49,755 bases of DNA from JAUPTX01 sp964652835 (GTDB taxonomy: Bacteria; Patescibacteriota; Minisyncoccia; Phycocordibacterales; CSBR16-119). Where the stretch lies: NCBI GenBank assembly GCA_964652835.1, contig CAZZCB010000005.1, positions 1 to 49,755 on the forward strand, in the 5' to 3' direction. A model generated the notes under the pieces. That model was given only the letters and a program-made list of their open reading frames with translations, ran no database searches and was not told where the DNA came from. Positions within the stretch are counted from its first letter, which is position 1. Each line of letters opens with the position of its first letter. The position numbers and the translations under genes are program-made. Below are positions 17,938-26,544 of the stretch, piece by piece.

Positions 17938-19089
17938 CTAGTGGGAATGTGGATGAGTGTGATCATGATCTTCGTGACCATGAGAGTGTCCGCCTTCAAA
18001 CTTTATAGATGCCAGCTCTTTTCTGTTTTTGCCCAAAAATTTAACAGCCAGGATTGTGGTTATCGGAACAGCTAAAACCACACCGATACTTCCAACAATA
18101 GTTCTAACTATTTCTGTCGCGACGAGTTCGCTACTGATGATAGATTCAAAACTTCCGTTTGAAAGTTTAAAGTAAAGAATAAGAGGCAAGGCGACTCCAG
18201 TGTAAGCCAGCACTAAAGTGTTTACCAAGGCAGAGACGTGATCCTGTCCGACACGTATCGCTCTTTGATAAACCTCTCTTGAAGTTATTTTTTCATTTGC
18301 TAAATACAGCTCGCGAACCACCGCGACTTGAGTGACCGCGATGTCGTCCAAGACTCCAAGAACTCCGATTATAATACCTGCAATTATCAGATTGATCAGG
18401 TTGATAGATACGTCTGGCAAGAAAGAAAGATAAACTAAAGTTCCATCAGATATTCCCGACAGAGCAAAAAGTTTTATAGAAACAAAAGCCAAAAGACTCG
18501 TGAAGATAACAGTTATAGATGTTCCGGCAAAAGCGACAGTCGAAACTTTATTAAATCCGTAAGAGAAAAATATAGCAAAAAATAAAATAAGGAATGACAA
18601 AAGCGGTCCGATAATAAGAGGATCGACGCCTTTTAAGATAAGAGGAATCATTATAAAGATAATCGCAAAGAAGCTTAAGATAAGCGAAAACAAAGATCTG
18701 ATTCCTTTTAGCCCTGAAAAGAATGCGACGACCACTATAAATAAAATTGTAAGTAAGATTATCTGATTTGTCCGACTAACCTCAACTAGAAAGTTTTGAT
18801 AATTCCCTTCTCCAAAATCATTCACTGAATAAAAAACTTTTTGACCGACAGAAACTACTGCATAGTCGTTATATACGTCTACTATTTCTCCCGTCTTATT
18901 ATCTTTTACTTTTAAGTTCTGAATAGTGACAGGTTCGTCTTTTAGAAAATCCACCTCCTCAGTCTCCGACACAACCTCTATCACTTTTCCTTTTAGGATT
19001 TCACCGGCAGCCTCTTCCTGGGCAAAAGAAAAAGAAGGAATTATGAGTAAAATAAATAAGAATATTTTGAGCACTATTTTGTATTTCAT
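17938..19089 (-). CDS. YibE/F family membrane protein with His-rich tail
   Basis: 383 aa from ATG at 19089; an in-frame GTG two codons earlier is less likely because the -10 box ends exactly 7 nt before the ATG. A signal-like first helix is followed by a soluble extracytoplasmic domain (GEILKGKVIEVVSETEEV, then NDYAVVSVGQKVFYS) and seven to eight membrane helices. The typical GVLDDIAVTQVAVVRELY motif is present, as is a conserved RVGQDHVSALVNTLVLAYTG. YibE/F proteins are of unproven function. The C-terminal GHSHGHEDHDHTHPHSH is a metal-binding type tail, as seen in zinc and nickel transport proteins, suggesting a metal-related role. Confidence 0.9.
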   Translation of the reverse strand: MKYKIVLKIFLFILLIIPSFSFAQEEAAGEILKGKVIEVVSETEEVDFLKDEPVTIQNLKVKDNKTGEIVDVYNDYAVVSVGQKVFYSVNDFGEGNYQNFLVEVSRTNQIILLTILFIVVVAFFSGLKGIRSLFSLILSFFAIIFIMIPLILKGVDPLIIGPLLSFLILFFAIFFSYGFNKVSTVAFAGTSITVIFTSLLAFVSIKLFALSGISDGTLVYLSFLPDVSINLINLIIAGIIIGVLGVLDDIAVTQVAVVRELYLANEKITSREVYQRAIRVGQDHVSALVNTLVLAYTGVALPLILYFKLSNGSFESIISSELVATEIVRTIVGSIGVVLAVPITTILAVKFLGKNRKELASIKFEGGHSHGHEDHDHTHPHSH

Positions 19090-19096
19090 AAGCACG

Positions 19097-19105
19097 ATAT
19101 TAGCA
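19097..19105 (-). promoter_or_regulatory. Extended -10 promoter of the YibE/F gene, predicted leaderless
   Basis: TGCTAATAT on the minus strand, ending 7 nt before the ATG at 19089. The same nonamer lies in front of the DedA gene at 43415. Confidence 0.65.
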
Positions 19106-19127
19106 CAAAGGATGGTTTATAAAAAGC

Positions 19128-19168
19128 AAATAAATAGGCCGGGGCCAAAGGCCCCGGCCTATTTATTT
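19128..19168 (-). terminator. Strong terminator after the TMEM175-PrxQ gene
   Basis: AAATAAATAGGCCGGGGCC and GGCCCCGGCCTATTTATTT are perfectly complementary around AAA, and the stem touches the stop codon of the gene that ends at 19169. Confidence 0.93.
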
Positions 19169-20269
19169 TTATCTCAAAGCTTTCAAATCCTCTAAAACTT
19201 CTTGTGCGTGCAAAGCAGGTTTTACATTTTCATATACTTTTAAAATCTCCCCTTTCTTACCTATCAGATATGACATTCTTTTTATTCCTAGAAAAGTTTT
19301 TCCAAACATGCTTTTTTCTGACATCACCTTATATTTAGCAAGCACAACTTTTTTCTCGTCAGACAAAAGTGTAAATGGTAGGCTATATTTTTCTGCGAAC
19401 TTTTTATGACTTTTTACAGAATCAGCGCTTATGCCCAAAACTTTTACATTTAAACTTTTAAAGTTTGGAAAATCATCACGGAGCATACAGGCCTCTTTCG
19501 TGCATCCTGGAGTATCATCTTTCGGATAAAAATAAATTAAAACATTTTGACCTAAGTAGTCTGAAAGTCGGTGCTCTTTTCCATCCTGATCAGGTAAAGT
19601 AAAATCGTGCGCCTTATTTTTTATTATTTTCATTTTTGGTTTATTATTTTCTTCTATTTCTAAAAACTCACAAATAATCCTAGTACTCCTTTTAAGTAGG
19701 TTAAACATAATGGCAACCGTCAAAATACTTAAGGCGATGTTTGTATTAATGAACGCAACAGGTATCGCAAAGACTGAGAAAATAATCGGAATAAAAATTC
19801 TGATATGAGAGTGTATTTGTTCTATCTTTGTTATTCTCTTGTTTTTTATATTGTGTGACTTCCAAGCGTAAAGTCTCATAAAGAAAAGAAGCACGCCGAT
19901 TAAGATTACGTTTACAGAAAAAACTATCACCGACGCTGGCAAGTGACTGTAGACACCAAGGAGGTGTGACGAAAAAGGAATGAGCGCAACCAAGAGCAAA
20001 AATCCTCCTGCAATATTTTGAAAATTAACATCGAAGCTTTTTGCAAAATCAGAAACGATGGAGTGGTAACCTCTCCAGTAAGTAAAAAGAACTGCGAAAG
20101 AAAGTATATAAGATAGAAAAAGAGGATAAGAGTGTTTTAGTAAATTAAAAATTTCTTGATTAGTAGGATTTGAAATCTCTGGAACTTTTATTTCAAAAAC
20201 AAGTATTGTCATAACGATGGAAAAAATTCCATCCGCTAAAATATCAAGCCTAGACACTTCTTTATTCAT
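19169..20269 (-). CDS. TMEM175-like (DUF1211) channel fused to PrxQ/BCP peroxiredoxin
   Basis: 366 aa from ATG at 20269; the longer frame would start inside the neighbouring terminator. Residues 1-205 hold six hydrophobic helices opening RLDILADGIFSIVMTILVFE, the TMEM175/DUF1211 signature (R...FSDG.FAI..TLLVL) with F-S replaced by L-A. Bacterial TMEM175 proteins are potassium-permeable channels. Residues 213-366 are a complete PrxQ: FTLPDQDGKEHRLSDYLGQN, then YFYPKDDTPGCTKEACMLRD with peroxidatic C256 and resolving C261 five residues on. The frame is uninterrupted, so this is one polypeptide, although an ATG at residue 213 could also start a free peroxiredoxin. Joining a channel to a peroxidase suggests peroxide defence at the membrane or redox gating; this is inference. 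Confidence 0.88.
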   Translation of the reverse strand: MNKEVSRLDILADGIFSIVMTILVFEIKVPEISNPTNQEIFNLLKHSYPLFLSYILSFAVLFTYWRGYHSIVSDFAKSFDVNFQNIAGGFLLLVALIPFSSHLLGVYSHLPASVIVFSVNVILIGVLLFFMRLYAWKSHNIKNKRITKIEQIHSHIRIFIPIIFSVFAIPVAFINTNIALSILTVAIMFNLLKRSTRIICEFLEIEENNKPKMKIIKNKAHDFTLPDQDGKEHRLSDYLGQNVLIYFYPKDDTPGCTKEACMLRDDFPNFKSLNVKVLGISADSVKSHKKFAEKYSLPFTLLSDEKKVVLAKYKVMSEKSMFGKTFLGIKRMSYLIGKKGEILKVYENVKPALHAQEVLEDLKALR

Positions 20270-20277
20270 ATATAAAT

Positions 20278-20283
20278 ATTTTA
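20278..20283 (-). promoter_or_regulatory. -10 box of the TMEM175-PrxQ gene
   Basis: TAAAAT on the minus strand, ending 8 nt before the ATG at 20269. This would give a leader of only one or two bases. Confidence 0.5.
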
Positions 20284-20315
20284 TCAGATTAATTTTTTTC
20301 ACGTGTGGGAAAGTA

Positions 20316-20365
20316 ATATAAAAACAAAATCGCACGCCGAACGGCGCGCGATTTTGTTTTTATAT
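20316..20365 (-). terminator. Terminator overlapping the stop codon of the 591-aa ABC exporter
   Basis: AATATAAAAACAAAATCGC and GCGATTTTGTTTTTATATT form a long stem, with CGCCG/CGGCG inside. The stop codon of the ABC gene at 20360 is part of the stem. Confidence 0.9.
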
Positions 20366-22135
20366 TACTCCGTCTTTTTGCGCATTCCAAAGTTTAAAGT
20401 AATAACCTTTCTTTGAAAGCAAATCTTCATGTGTTCCATCTTCCACTACATTTCCTTTATCCAAAACTATAATCCTATCCATTTTCTTTATCGTTGAAAG
20501 TCTGTGAGCGATAACTATCGTTGTTCTATTTTTCATCGCTTCGTCGAACGCTTTCTGGATTAAGTTTTCACTTATTGAGTCAAGTGAAGACGTCGCTTCG
20601 TCGAGTATTAAGACTGGAGAATTTTCAAGCATAACCCGAGCGATAGCTATTCTTTGGCGCTGTCCGCCAGAGAGTTTCACACCACGCTCACCAACCATAG
20701 TCTCGTAGCCATCTTTTAAATCTTTTATAAACTCATCTGCGTGAGCTTTCTTTGAAGCAACTTCTATTTCTCGCTCACTAGCATCTGGATTTCCATAAGC
20801 AATATTTTCGCGAAGCGTTCGATGAAACAAAACTGGTTCCTGTGGCACGTAAGAAATATTTCTTCGAAGATCGTCTTGCTTTATGTTTCTAATATCTTGT
20901 CCATCTATTTTTACCGCGCCATTTGATACGTCTTCGAAACGTAGTAACAGGTTGGTTATGGTTGTTTTACCTGAACCCGAATGCCCGACAATACCAACCT
21001 TCTGACCACTTGGAATCTGCAGGTTAAAGTTTTCAAAAACATCCTTTCCGTCTTTGTATTCGAATGAAACGTTTTCAAAAACTATTTCCCCGTTTTTAAT
21101 TCTGCATTCTTCTGGATTTTCTGGATCTTTAATATCAATTTCTTGATCTAAGATTTCTACCATTTCTTTCGCGTCAGAAAGTGAACTGGCGAATCTCCTT
21201 AGCGAGTATCCAATACCACCAATAAAATTAAATATCCTTGCCATATAAATTTGAACAAGCACAATAAATCCTATTGAGACTAGGCCTTTAGACCACAGTC
21301 TAATTGCGATATAAAGTCCACCAATTTCTAAAACCATAATCAAAAATGACTGTATCAGATTTTGAAAATTTCCAATATACCAAGATCTTAATCTTTTTTT
21401 GTTTTCATCTTTAGTTTTTTCTTTAAAAGATTTAAGTTCGTGAATGTACGCAGAGAAAATTTTTACACTGAGTACATTTGAGACGGCGTCAACAAACCAT
21501 CCGCGAACAGAAGAACTTGAAGTTGCTCTTTCTTCGTCAAACGGCATTTTATACTTCGCGAAAAAATATGAAATTATTATATAAATTAAAAACCATGCAG
21601 AAAAAATAATAGTCAGTGTTTTATCTTCTTTAGATAAAACAAAAATAATTCCGGCGAATCCCAGGATTGAAGCAAAAAAGTTCCAGATTAATATGTCGTA
21701 AATGGATTCAAATGATCCGATGAATCTACCTGCTTTTGCAATAACAGAACCTGCTGAATTGTTTGAGAAAAACCTTCTGCTGTGAGTAAGTATTTTTCCG
21801 AAAACCATATTCGTAATTCTTGTTGTTATTTTACTTTGTACATATGATTGTAGAAATTCATTTATCCTCCAAGCGATAAAACCAACAACAAGAACAATGA
21901 TCAGTAACACAAATGATGATGTTAGGTCTTTTGTCCAAGAAATTGATTGCGCAGAATAAACACTATCAATTATTTTTTGATATATTTTCGGCTCTACTGC
22001 ATTGGCAAGAATGGTTCCTACAGCAATTAGAATGTATGATGCCAGAATAAAAAGTCTATACCCCTTCGTCTCTTTCCAAAAATAGTAAAAAATCCGAGAA
22101 TATTTTACTGTGCTCTTTTTTTCTTTTTCTTCCAT
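20360..22135 (-). CDS. ABC exporter, fused membrane and ATPase domains
   Basis: 591 aa, normal for a half-transporter. Residues about 25-320 are a six-helix type IV exporter membrane domain. The ATPase domain has Walker A GHSGSGKTT near residue 382, Q-loop YVPQEPVLF, signature LSGGQRQRIAIAR near 485, Walker B VLILDEATSSLD with the catalytic Glu, and the switch His in IAHRLST. It works as a homodimer or with another half-transporter and exports lipids, peptides or drugs. It starts 2 nt after the DUF3298-like gene ends, so the two are probably co-transcribed. A second half-transporter is at 24799-26541; both have intact catalytic sites, so nothing marks them as an asymmetric heterodimer. Confidence 0.95.
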   Translation of the reverse strand: MEEKEKKSTVKYSRIFYYFWKETKGYRLFILASYILIAVGTILANAVEPKIYQKIIDSVYSAQSISWTKDLTSSFVLLIIVLVVGFIAWRINEFLQSYVQSKITTRITNMVFGKILTHSRRFFSNNSAGSVIAKAGRFIGSFESIYDILIWNFFASILGFAGIIFVLSKEDKTLTIIFSAWFLIYIIISYFFAKYKMPFDEERATSSSSVRGWFVDAVSNVLSVKIFSAYIHELKSFKEKTKDENKKRLRSWYIGNFQNLIQSFLIMVLEIGGLYIAIRLWSKGLVSIGFIVLVQIYMARIFNFIGGIGYSLRRFASSLSDAKEMVEILDQEIDIKDPENPEECRIKNGEIVFENVSFEYKDGKDVFENFNLQIPSGQKVGIVGHSGSGKTTITNLLLRFEDVSNGAVKIDGQDIRNIKQDDLRRNISYVPQEPVLFHRTLRENIAYGNPDASEREIEVASKKAHADEFIKDLKDGYETMVGERGVKLSGGQRQRIAIARVMLENSPVLILDEATSSLDSISENLIQKAFDEAMKNRTTIVIAHRLSTIKKMDRIIVLDKGNVVEDGTHEDLLSKKGYYFKLWNAQKDGVI

Positions 22136-22137
22136 TT

Positions 22138-22899
22138 TTAATTAGTGAAATATTTTATATTTATAAAGTCTGACACACCCGCTGCTTTAACTTCAAATTC
22201 TGGAGTTCCATATGCATATGGAACAACTTGGTAGGTTTGGAAAATAAAAACCAAGGAGTCGTCTTTCGCATACCATGTAGCCCAATTTACTGGTTCGGGC
22301 GCAAGACCTTCATAAAAAGCCACGTCAGGATATTCTGACTGCAAAAACTTATCGCCAAGCGCTGCTAAAACTGGCAAATATTGCGAAGGTGTTTTTGTGA
22401 AAACGTCGCTTAGAGAAATTCTTTTGCCCGTTTCTTTATCATAGTGGAAAGTTAAGATCTCCAAGTTACCATGCGCGCCCCCAGTGAACACTGCTGATTT
22501 TATTATGTATGTTTTTATTTTTTCTGACTCTTTTAATTCATAGGTGAAGTCCAGCGTGTATTTCATACCGCGATTAAAACCTAAAAATTCTTTGTCTTCC
22601 TCTGTAAGATTTTCAAAACCGGCTTCTTCTTTAAACTGCGAAACCCTATCAGAAACCCATCTTTCAATATCAGGTTTTGCTTCTTCGTCTGTTATTCCAG
22701 ACAAATCGTAAGTTATTTTATATAAATCAGATTCGTCTGTTTCCCATGTTCCCGCCGGAACTTCTTCTTCTGGGGTTACCTCTTCATCTATCCAGATTCC
22801 TGGATTTTCGACAACCACAGGTTTTCTCCCTTTGAAAACGCCCAAGTATAGAGCAAGTCCTAACATTAAGATCAAAAGTATTGTTTTAAATTTTGTCAT
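22138..22899 (-). CDS. Membrane-anchored DUF4163/DUF3298 (RsiV/PdaC-like) protein
   Basis: 253 aa from ATG at 22899. The longer frame starting at 22980 runs through a terminator hairpin and is rejected. An N-terminal helix (FKTILLILMLGLALYLGVF) precedes a linker and a DUF4163-like part (LYKITYDLSGI, TLDFTYELKES). A DUF3298-like part follows (VFTGGAHGNLEILTFHYDKETGKRISLSDVF). Proteins of this kind include the lysozyme-binding anti-sigma factor RsiV and the peptidoglycan deacetylase PdaC N-domain. The TGGAHGN and LSDVF signatures are clear. A cell-wall-sensing or -binding role is the likely guess. It is the first gene of a transcript with the downstream ABC exporter. Confidence 0.85.
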   Translation of the reverse strand: MTKFKTILLILMLGLALYLGVFKGRKPVVVENPGIWIDEEVTPEEEVPAGTWETDESDLYKITYDLSGITDEEAKPDIERWVSDRVSQFKEEAGFENLTEEDKEFLGFNRGMKYTLDFTYELKESEKIKTYIIKSAVFTGGAHGNLEILTFHYDKETGKRISLSDVFTKTPSQYLPVLAALGDKFLQSEYPDVAFYEGLAPEPVNWATWYAKDDSLVFIFQTYQVVPYAYGTPEFEVKAAGVSDFINIKYFTN

Positions 22900-22908
22900 A
22901 GTAAGTTT

Positions 22909-22914
22909 ATTATA
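22909..22914 (-). promoter_or_regulatory. -10 box of the DUF3298-like gene
   Basis: TATAAT on the minus strand, ending 9 nt before the ATG at 22899. This predicts a leader of two or three bases and supports the shorter start. Confidence 0.55.
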
Positions 22915-22936
22915 TTGATAATAGTAGAAGAAAGCA

Positions 22937-22970
22937 AAAGAGCCGGCGCGCTTCGCGCGCCGGCTCTTTT
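22937..22970 (-). terminator. Terminator after the second SIMPL gene
   Basis: AAAAGAGCCGGCGCG and CGCGCCGGCTCTTTT form a perfect 15-bp stem with a TTCG-type loop. It lies 15 bp after the stop at 22985. Confidence 0.95.
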
Positions 22971-22984
22971 TAATCCCCATTTAC

Positions 22985-23725
22985 TTAGTTTAACTTAAAC
23001 GTCGCCCTAACCGTAACAGAAATATCTTTTTCTTTCGTAGATGTATCATATGAACCATAATCAGAAACATCTATCGAGTTTGGTGATAGAACCTGTACCA
23101 CTCCACCCGTAGAAGATTTCAATTTTCCAATACTTCCTCCAGAACTTTTCGCGATTTCATTTGCCCGAGCTTTGGCGTCTTGTATTGCCCCTCCTAAAAG
23201 CTCGATTCTCTTTTCAGCTAGACCACTGTATAGGTACTGGATTCCGTAACTTTGAAACAAAACATTTTTATTAACCAAAGAAGAAATAGAGTTAGCTACG
23301 TTTTCAACTTTTGCTATTTCTTTTGAGTTGATATCAATAGACTGTCTGAATTCATATCTTTTTGGTAAGTTCTGAGAACCTTCTCCGTATTGATAAACCT
23401 CGTTAACAGAAACTGGCTGTATAGAATACTCTTCTGTGCTTAAACCTTTTTCTTTTAGGAACGCTTCTATTATTTTTACATCATTTGCCACGTTTGCGTA
23501 ACCGCTTTTTAAATCAAACTCTGAAGCTGTTCGCACGACAGAACCAGTGAACTTTGCAGAGTCCGATGTCACACGCACTTTCGCAGAACCTGTCGAAGTG
23601 ATAGTGTCGCTGTCGGCTTTTATTGTAGAAACAAAAACTCCCGCGATCAGTGACGCCAAAACCAAGCAAACTCCTAGAACTAGTGACGGATAGAAAAATG
23701 GCCTCTCAGATAAATTTTTAAACAT
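22985..23725 (-). CDS. SIMPL (DUF541) domain protein, second copy
   Basis: 246 aa. The N-terminal helix (PSLVLGVCLVLASLIAGVFV) is followed by a SIMPL domain beginning TITSTGSAKVRVTSDSAKFTGSV. AIQDAKARANEIAKSSGGSIGKL is the helix typical of the family, and the domain closes with ISVTVRATFKLN. It is only distantly similar to the 259-aa SIMPL protein at 5291-6070, so this is not a recent duplication. The gene has an extended -10 promoter overlapping the end of the upstream membrane-protein gene, and its own terminator. Confidence 0.87.
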   Translation of the reverse strand: MFKNLSERPFFYPSLVLGVCLVLASLIAGVFVSTIKADSDTITSTGSAKVRVTSDSAKFTGSVVRTASEFDLKSGYANVANDVKIIEAFLKEKGLSTEEYSIQPVSVNEVYQYGEGSQNLPKRYEFRQSIDINSKEIAKVENVANSISSLVNKNVLFQSYGIQYLYSGLAEKRIELLGGAIQDAKARANEIAKSSGGSIGKLKSSTGGVVQVLSPNSIDVSDYGSYDTSTKEKDISVTVRATFKLN

Positions 23726-23754
23726 ATATTTAAAAGATTATTGTTAATACCACT

Positions 23755-23763
23755 ATTATAGCA
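23755..23763 (-). promoter_or_regulatory. Extended -10 promoter of the second SIMPL gene
   Basis: TGCTATAAT on the minus strand, leaving a leader of about 22 nt before the ATG at 23725. Confidence 0.6.
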
Positions 23764-24255
23764 TTATTTAGACCTTCGTAGGAATCTGAATTTTCTGTGT
23801 TTTTTTGGCTCAGCGAGATAAATAGAAACAAGAACGCCGACAAAACGACCCAGAGTTACTCCGAAAATAGTGAAGAAAGTATAAGCAAAAACTTTTGACA
23901 TATTTCCATCAAAGAAATCGTGTAGATAAATATCCGAAACTATTCTAGTTAAAACATATACGACTAAAATAAAAACTCCCCAAATATCCATCTTTAAGGT
24001 CACCATCATTTGTTTTCTTTTATCCCAAGAAACTTTATTAATTTTAGATAAAGCAAAAAAACCAAAGACAAATGAAAGAGCGACTACCAAGAAAACGTTG
24101 AACCAATAAAATCCTTCGAATAAAATATCGTAAACAGTAATCAGCCCAAAAATAAAAGTTAGAATTTCGAAAAACCGAAGTCTTCTTTTTAGCTTCTTGT
24201 CTAGCTTTCCGTCTCGGGAAAGTTCATCTGCTGTGTTTTTTAACTCTTCAATCAT
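23764..24255 (-). CDS. Four-helix membrane protein, unknown function
   Basis: 163 aa. A charged N-terminal stretch (MIEELKNTADELSRDGKLDKK) precedes four hydrophobic helices at about 30-48, 52-70, 90-108 and 122-146. A basic tail (KKHRKFRFLRRSK) ends the protein, suggesting inside-positive topology. Its ATG overlaps the stop of the upstream DoxX-like gene by one base, so the two are translationally coupled. I do not recognise the family. Confidence 0.7.
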   Translation of the reverse strand: MIEELKNTADELSRDGKLDKKLKRRLRFFEILTFIFGLITVYDILFEGFYWFNVFLVVALSFVFGFFALSKINKVSWDKRKQMMVTLKMDIWGVFILVVYVLTRIVSDIYLHDFFDGNMSKVFAYTFFTIFGVTLGRFVGVLVSIYLAEPKKHRKFRFLRRSK

Positions 24256-24698
24256 TATATTTTTTTAAGCGGATGAAGGTGCGCGGCAATACCTACGGCG
24301 GCAGCTATAAGCACGACATTTTTAATTATGTATTGACCTTCCAAAGTCGGCACCATAAATTTCTGCCAAGTTTCTTCTGGTAGATAAATGAGTGGCCCGA
24401 AAGTTGTTATCATGTGAATAAGAAGAAGCGGTATCACCACCCTCTCCATTCCTTTTATCAAAAACAAAACTCCGATTAGACATTCAAAAAGTCCGAACAA
24501 AACCAGGAACGTAGAAAATTCCATAAAAGGAATTGTGTTTTCAAACAGCCTCTGTACCACTCCGCTCGCCGGTGAAAGACCGATAACTTTCAAAAACCCA
24601 AACCAAAAGAAAACTATAAAGAGACCTATCCGAGCCGACGGCACAAAAATCCTACGAAAGAAATTAATAAGACTAGAATCTATTTTTTGTATAGACAT
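24255..24698 (-). CDS. DoxX/DUF417-like small membrane protein
   Basis: 147 aa with four hydrophobic helices. RIGLFIVFFWFGFLKVIGLSP, then ENTIPFMEF and FGLFECLIGVLFLI match the pattern of DUF417 (YkgB-like) and DoxX family proteins: R-x-x-x-G-x-x-x-x-W-x-G-x-x-K near the first helix and a Gly/Glu pair in the third. Their function is poorly known, with links to membrane redox stress. It is the first gene of a pair with the four-helix protein downstream, behind an extended -10 promoter. Confidence 0.8.
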   Translation of the reverse strand: MSIQKIDSSLINFFRRIFVPSARIGLFIVFFWFGFLKVIGLSPASGVVQRLFENTIPFMEFSTFLVLFGLFECLIGVLFLIKGMERVVIPLLLIHMITTFGPLIYLPEETWQKFMVPTLEGQYIIKNVVLIAAAVGIAAHLHPLKKI

Positions 24699-24727
24699 AA
24701 ATATAAATTACTTTTTATAATGAGTAT

Positions 24728-24736
24728 ATTATACCA
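24728..24736 (-). promoter_or_regulatory. Extended -10 promoter of the DoxX-like gene
   Basis: TGGTATAAT on the minus strand, with about 23 nt of leader before the ATG at 24698. Confidence 0.6.
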
Positions 24737-24770
24737 AAGAAAAGAGCCGGCTACTCGCCAAGGAAAACAA

Positions 24771-24792
24771 AAAACACCCTCACGGGTGTTTT
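24771..24792 (-). terminator. Terminator after the 580-aa ABC exporter
   Basis: AAAACACCC and GGGTGTTTT form a 9-bp stem around TCAC. On the minus strand a T-run follows. It is 6 bp past the stop codon. Confidence 0.85.
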
Positions 24793-24798
24793 CTATTT

Positions 24799-26541
24799 CT
24801 AAACCCTTTCCCCAATCTGTTGTCGCCACATTGCGTAATAAAGTCCTTTTTCCTCTAAAAGTTTTTCATGTGTTCCTGTTTCAGCTATTTTTCCTTTTTC
24901 TAAAACATAAATTCTATCTGCGTGCATTATTGTCGAAAGTCTGTGGGCTATCAGTACGGTGATTCTTTTTGCCCCAGAAGAAACATCTCTTATGGTCGAG
25001 GTTATTTCCTCTTCTGTTATAGAATCCAAACTTGAAGTCGCTTCGTCAAAAATAAGGATTGTTGGTTTTCGAAGCAAAGCTCTGGCGATAGAAAGTCTTT
25101 GCTTTTCTCCACCAGAAACTTTTACTCCGCCTTCCCCGATAATAGTATCGAGACCATTTTCAGCCCGACTTAGAAGCGAGGTCGCTGCAGATTTTCTCAA
25201 AGCATCGAGACACTCTTCCTCGGTTGCAGATGGATTTACAAAAAGAAGATTTTCTCTGATAGATCCAGCGAAGAGCTGTGTGTCCTGAGTAACAAAACCA
25301 AACTGACTTCGAAGAGTGTTCATATTTACATCACGACTTGAAACTTTGTTGTAACTAATATTTCCATTTTTGGGTTCGTATAGTCCGACTAAAAGTTTTA
25401 CCAAGGACGTCTTCCCAGAACCAGACGGACCAACGAAAGCTATCGTCTCGCCAGCTTTAGCTCCGAAACTAATATTTTCCAAAGCTTCTTTTCCAGCGCT
25501 TTTATACTGAAAAGAAACATTTTCAAACTCAAGCTCAGAAATATTGTTTACTTCTTTTGGCGCCACTGGAACTGGTTCTACTGGGATACTCATTATTTCT
25601 TTAAACTGTGCCATCGCAACCTCAGAGTCTCGATAGTTGTTTATGACATATCCGAGTTCTTGAAGTGGACCAAAAATAAAGAAAGAATAAATATAAAGAG
25701 AGAAAAATTCTCCGAACGATATTGTCTTCATGAAAACCAAGTAAAGAAGGAACGCCAAGATAAAAGTTCTCATCAGATTTATCAGAGTTCCTTGAACAAA
25801 ACTAATACTTCGAATATAGCGAAGTTTTTTAAGTTCGAGTTTTAAAATCTTATCTGTTGTCGAATTTAGTCTACCGATTTCCTGCCCCACGAGTCCGAGA
25901 CTTTTTACCAGCTCTATATTTCTGAGAGATTCTGTCGTGGACCCAGCCAGAGCCGTCGTTTCAGCCAATATAACCTTCTGAATCTTTTTTACTTTACCTG
26001 TCAGCACATAGCTTAGCGTTCCAATTATCGGAACAGTTAAAGCGAAAACCAGAGCAACTCCCCAATAAATACTGATAGCGTAAACCGTAACAAAAGCAAA
26101 GCCGATCAGTGAAACAAATAAAATATTTATGAATGAGGTTATAAAAACCTCACTTGTAGAACGCACTTTTTGAAGAGTGCCGAGCGTCTCACCACTTTTC
26201 TTGTCTTCAAAAACTTCATACGGCAAGGCCAGAGAATGCTCGACTCCATCGTTGTAAATTTTCGCGCCGAGCTTTTGTGTAACAGTATTTAGGAAATAGT
26301 CTTGAAAGTTTTTTGCAACACGCGAAACAAAAGCTGCACCGACAGCCAAAGCCAGAAGAAAAGAAACACCTTTGATAAATTCTTTCAAAGTATATGAATC
26401 AAACTTCGTCGCATAGTCGTCGATGATGTGTCTAAAGATCAGTGGATCAAGTAGAGAAAAAGTCTGGTTGACTAAAGCGAGCAGGAGAACTAAGAAACAA
26501 AGTTTTTTATGTTCTTTTAAGTAAGTTAAAAGTATCTTCAT
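24799..26541 (-). CDS. ABC exporter, fused membrane and ATPase domains (second)
   Basis: 580 aa. A six-helix membrane domain occupies about residues 15-310. The ATPase domain has Walker A GPSGSGKTS near residue 370, Q-loop FVTQDTQLF, signature VSGGEKQRLSIAR near 475, Walker B ILIFDEATSSLD and switch His in IAHRLST. The signature begins with V rather than L, a minor change. Substrate unknown; the family exports lipids, drugs or peptides. It starts 3 nt after the DinB-like gene and ends at a terminator, so the two share a transcript. Confidence 0.95.
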   Translation of the reverse strand: MKILLTYLKEHKKLCFLVLLLALVNQTFSLLDPLIFRHIIDDYATKFDSYTLKEFIKGVSFLLALAVGAAFVSRVAKNFQDYFLNTVTQKLGAKIYNDGVEHSLALPYEVFEDKKSGETLGTLQKVRSTSEVFITSFINILFVSLIGFAFVTVYAISIYWGVALVFALTVPIIGTLSYVLTGKVKKIQKVILAETTALAGSTTESLRNIELVKSLGLVGQEIGRLNSTTDKILKLELKKLRYIRSISFVQGTLINLMRTFILAFLLYLVFMKTISFGEFFSLYIYSFFIFGPLQELGYVINNYRDSEVAMAQFKEIMSIPVEPVPVAPKEVNNISELEFENVSFQYKSAGKEALENISFGAKAGETIAFVGPSGSGKTSLVKLLVGLYEPKNGNISYNKVSSRDVNMNTLRSQFGFVTQDTQLFAGSIRENLLFVNPSATEEECLDALRKSAATSLLSRAENGLDTIIGEGGVKVSGGEKQRLSIARALLRKPTILIFDEATSSLDSITEEEITSTIRDVSSGAKRITVLIAHRLSTIMHADRIYVLEKGKIAETGTHEKLLEEKGLYYAMWRQQIGERV

Positions 26542-26544
26542 ATA

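Noticed and set aside
20270..20335. 22-residue extension of the TMEM175-PrxQ protein
   Set aside because: It begins inside the terminator of the upstream gene; the family motif and a -10 box support the ATG at 20269.
22900..22980. N-terminal extension of the DUF3298-like protein
   Set aside because: It runs through a perfect terminator hairpin, and a -10 box lies between it and the ATG at 22899.
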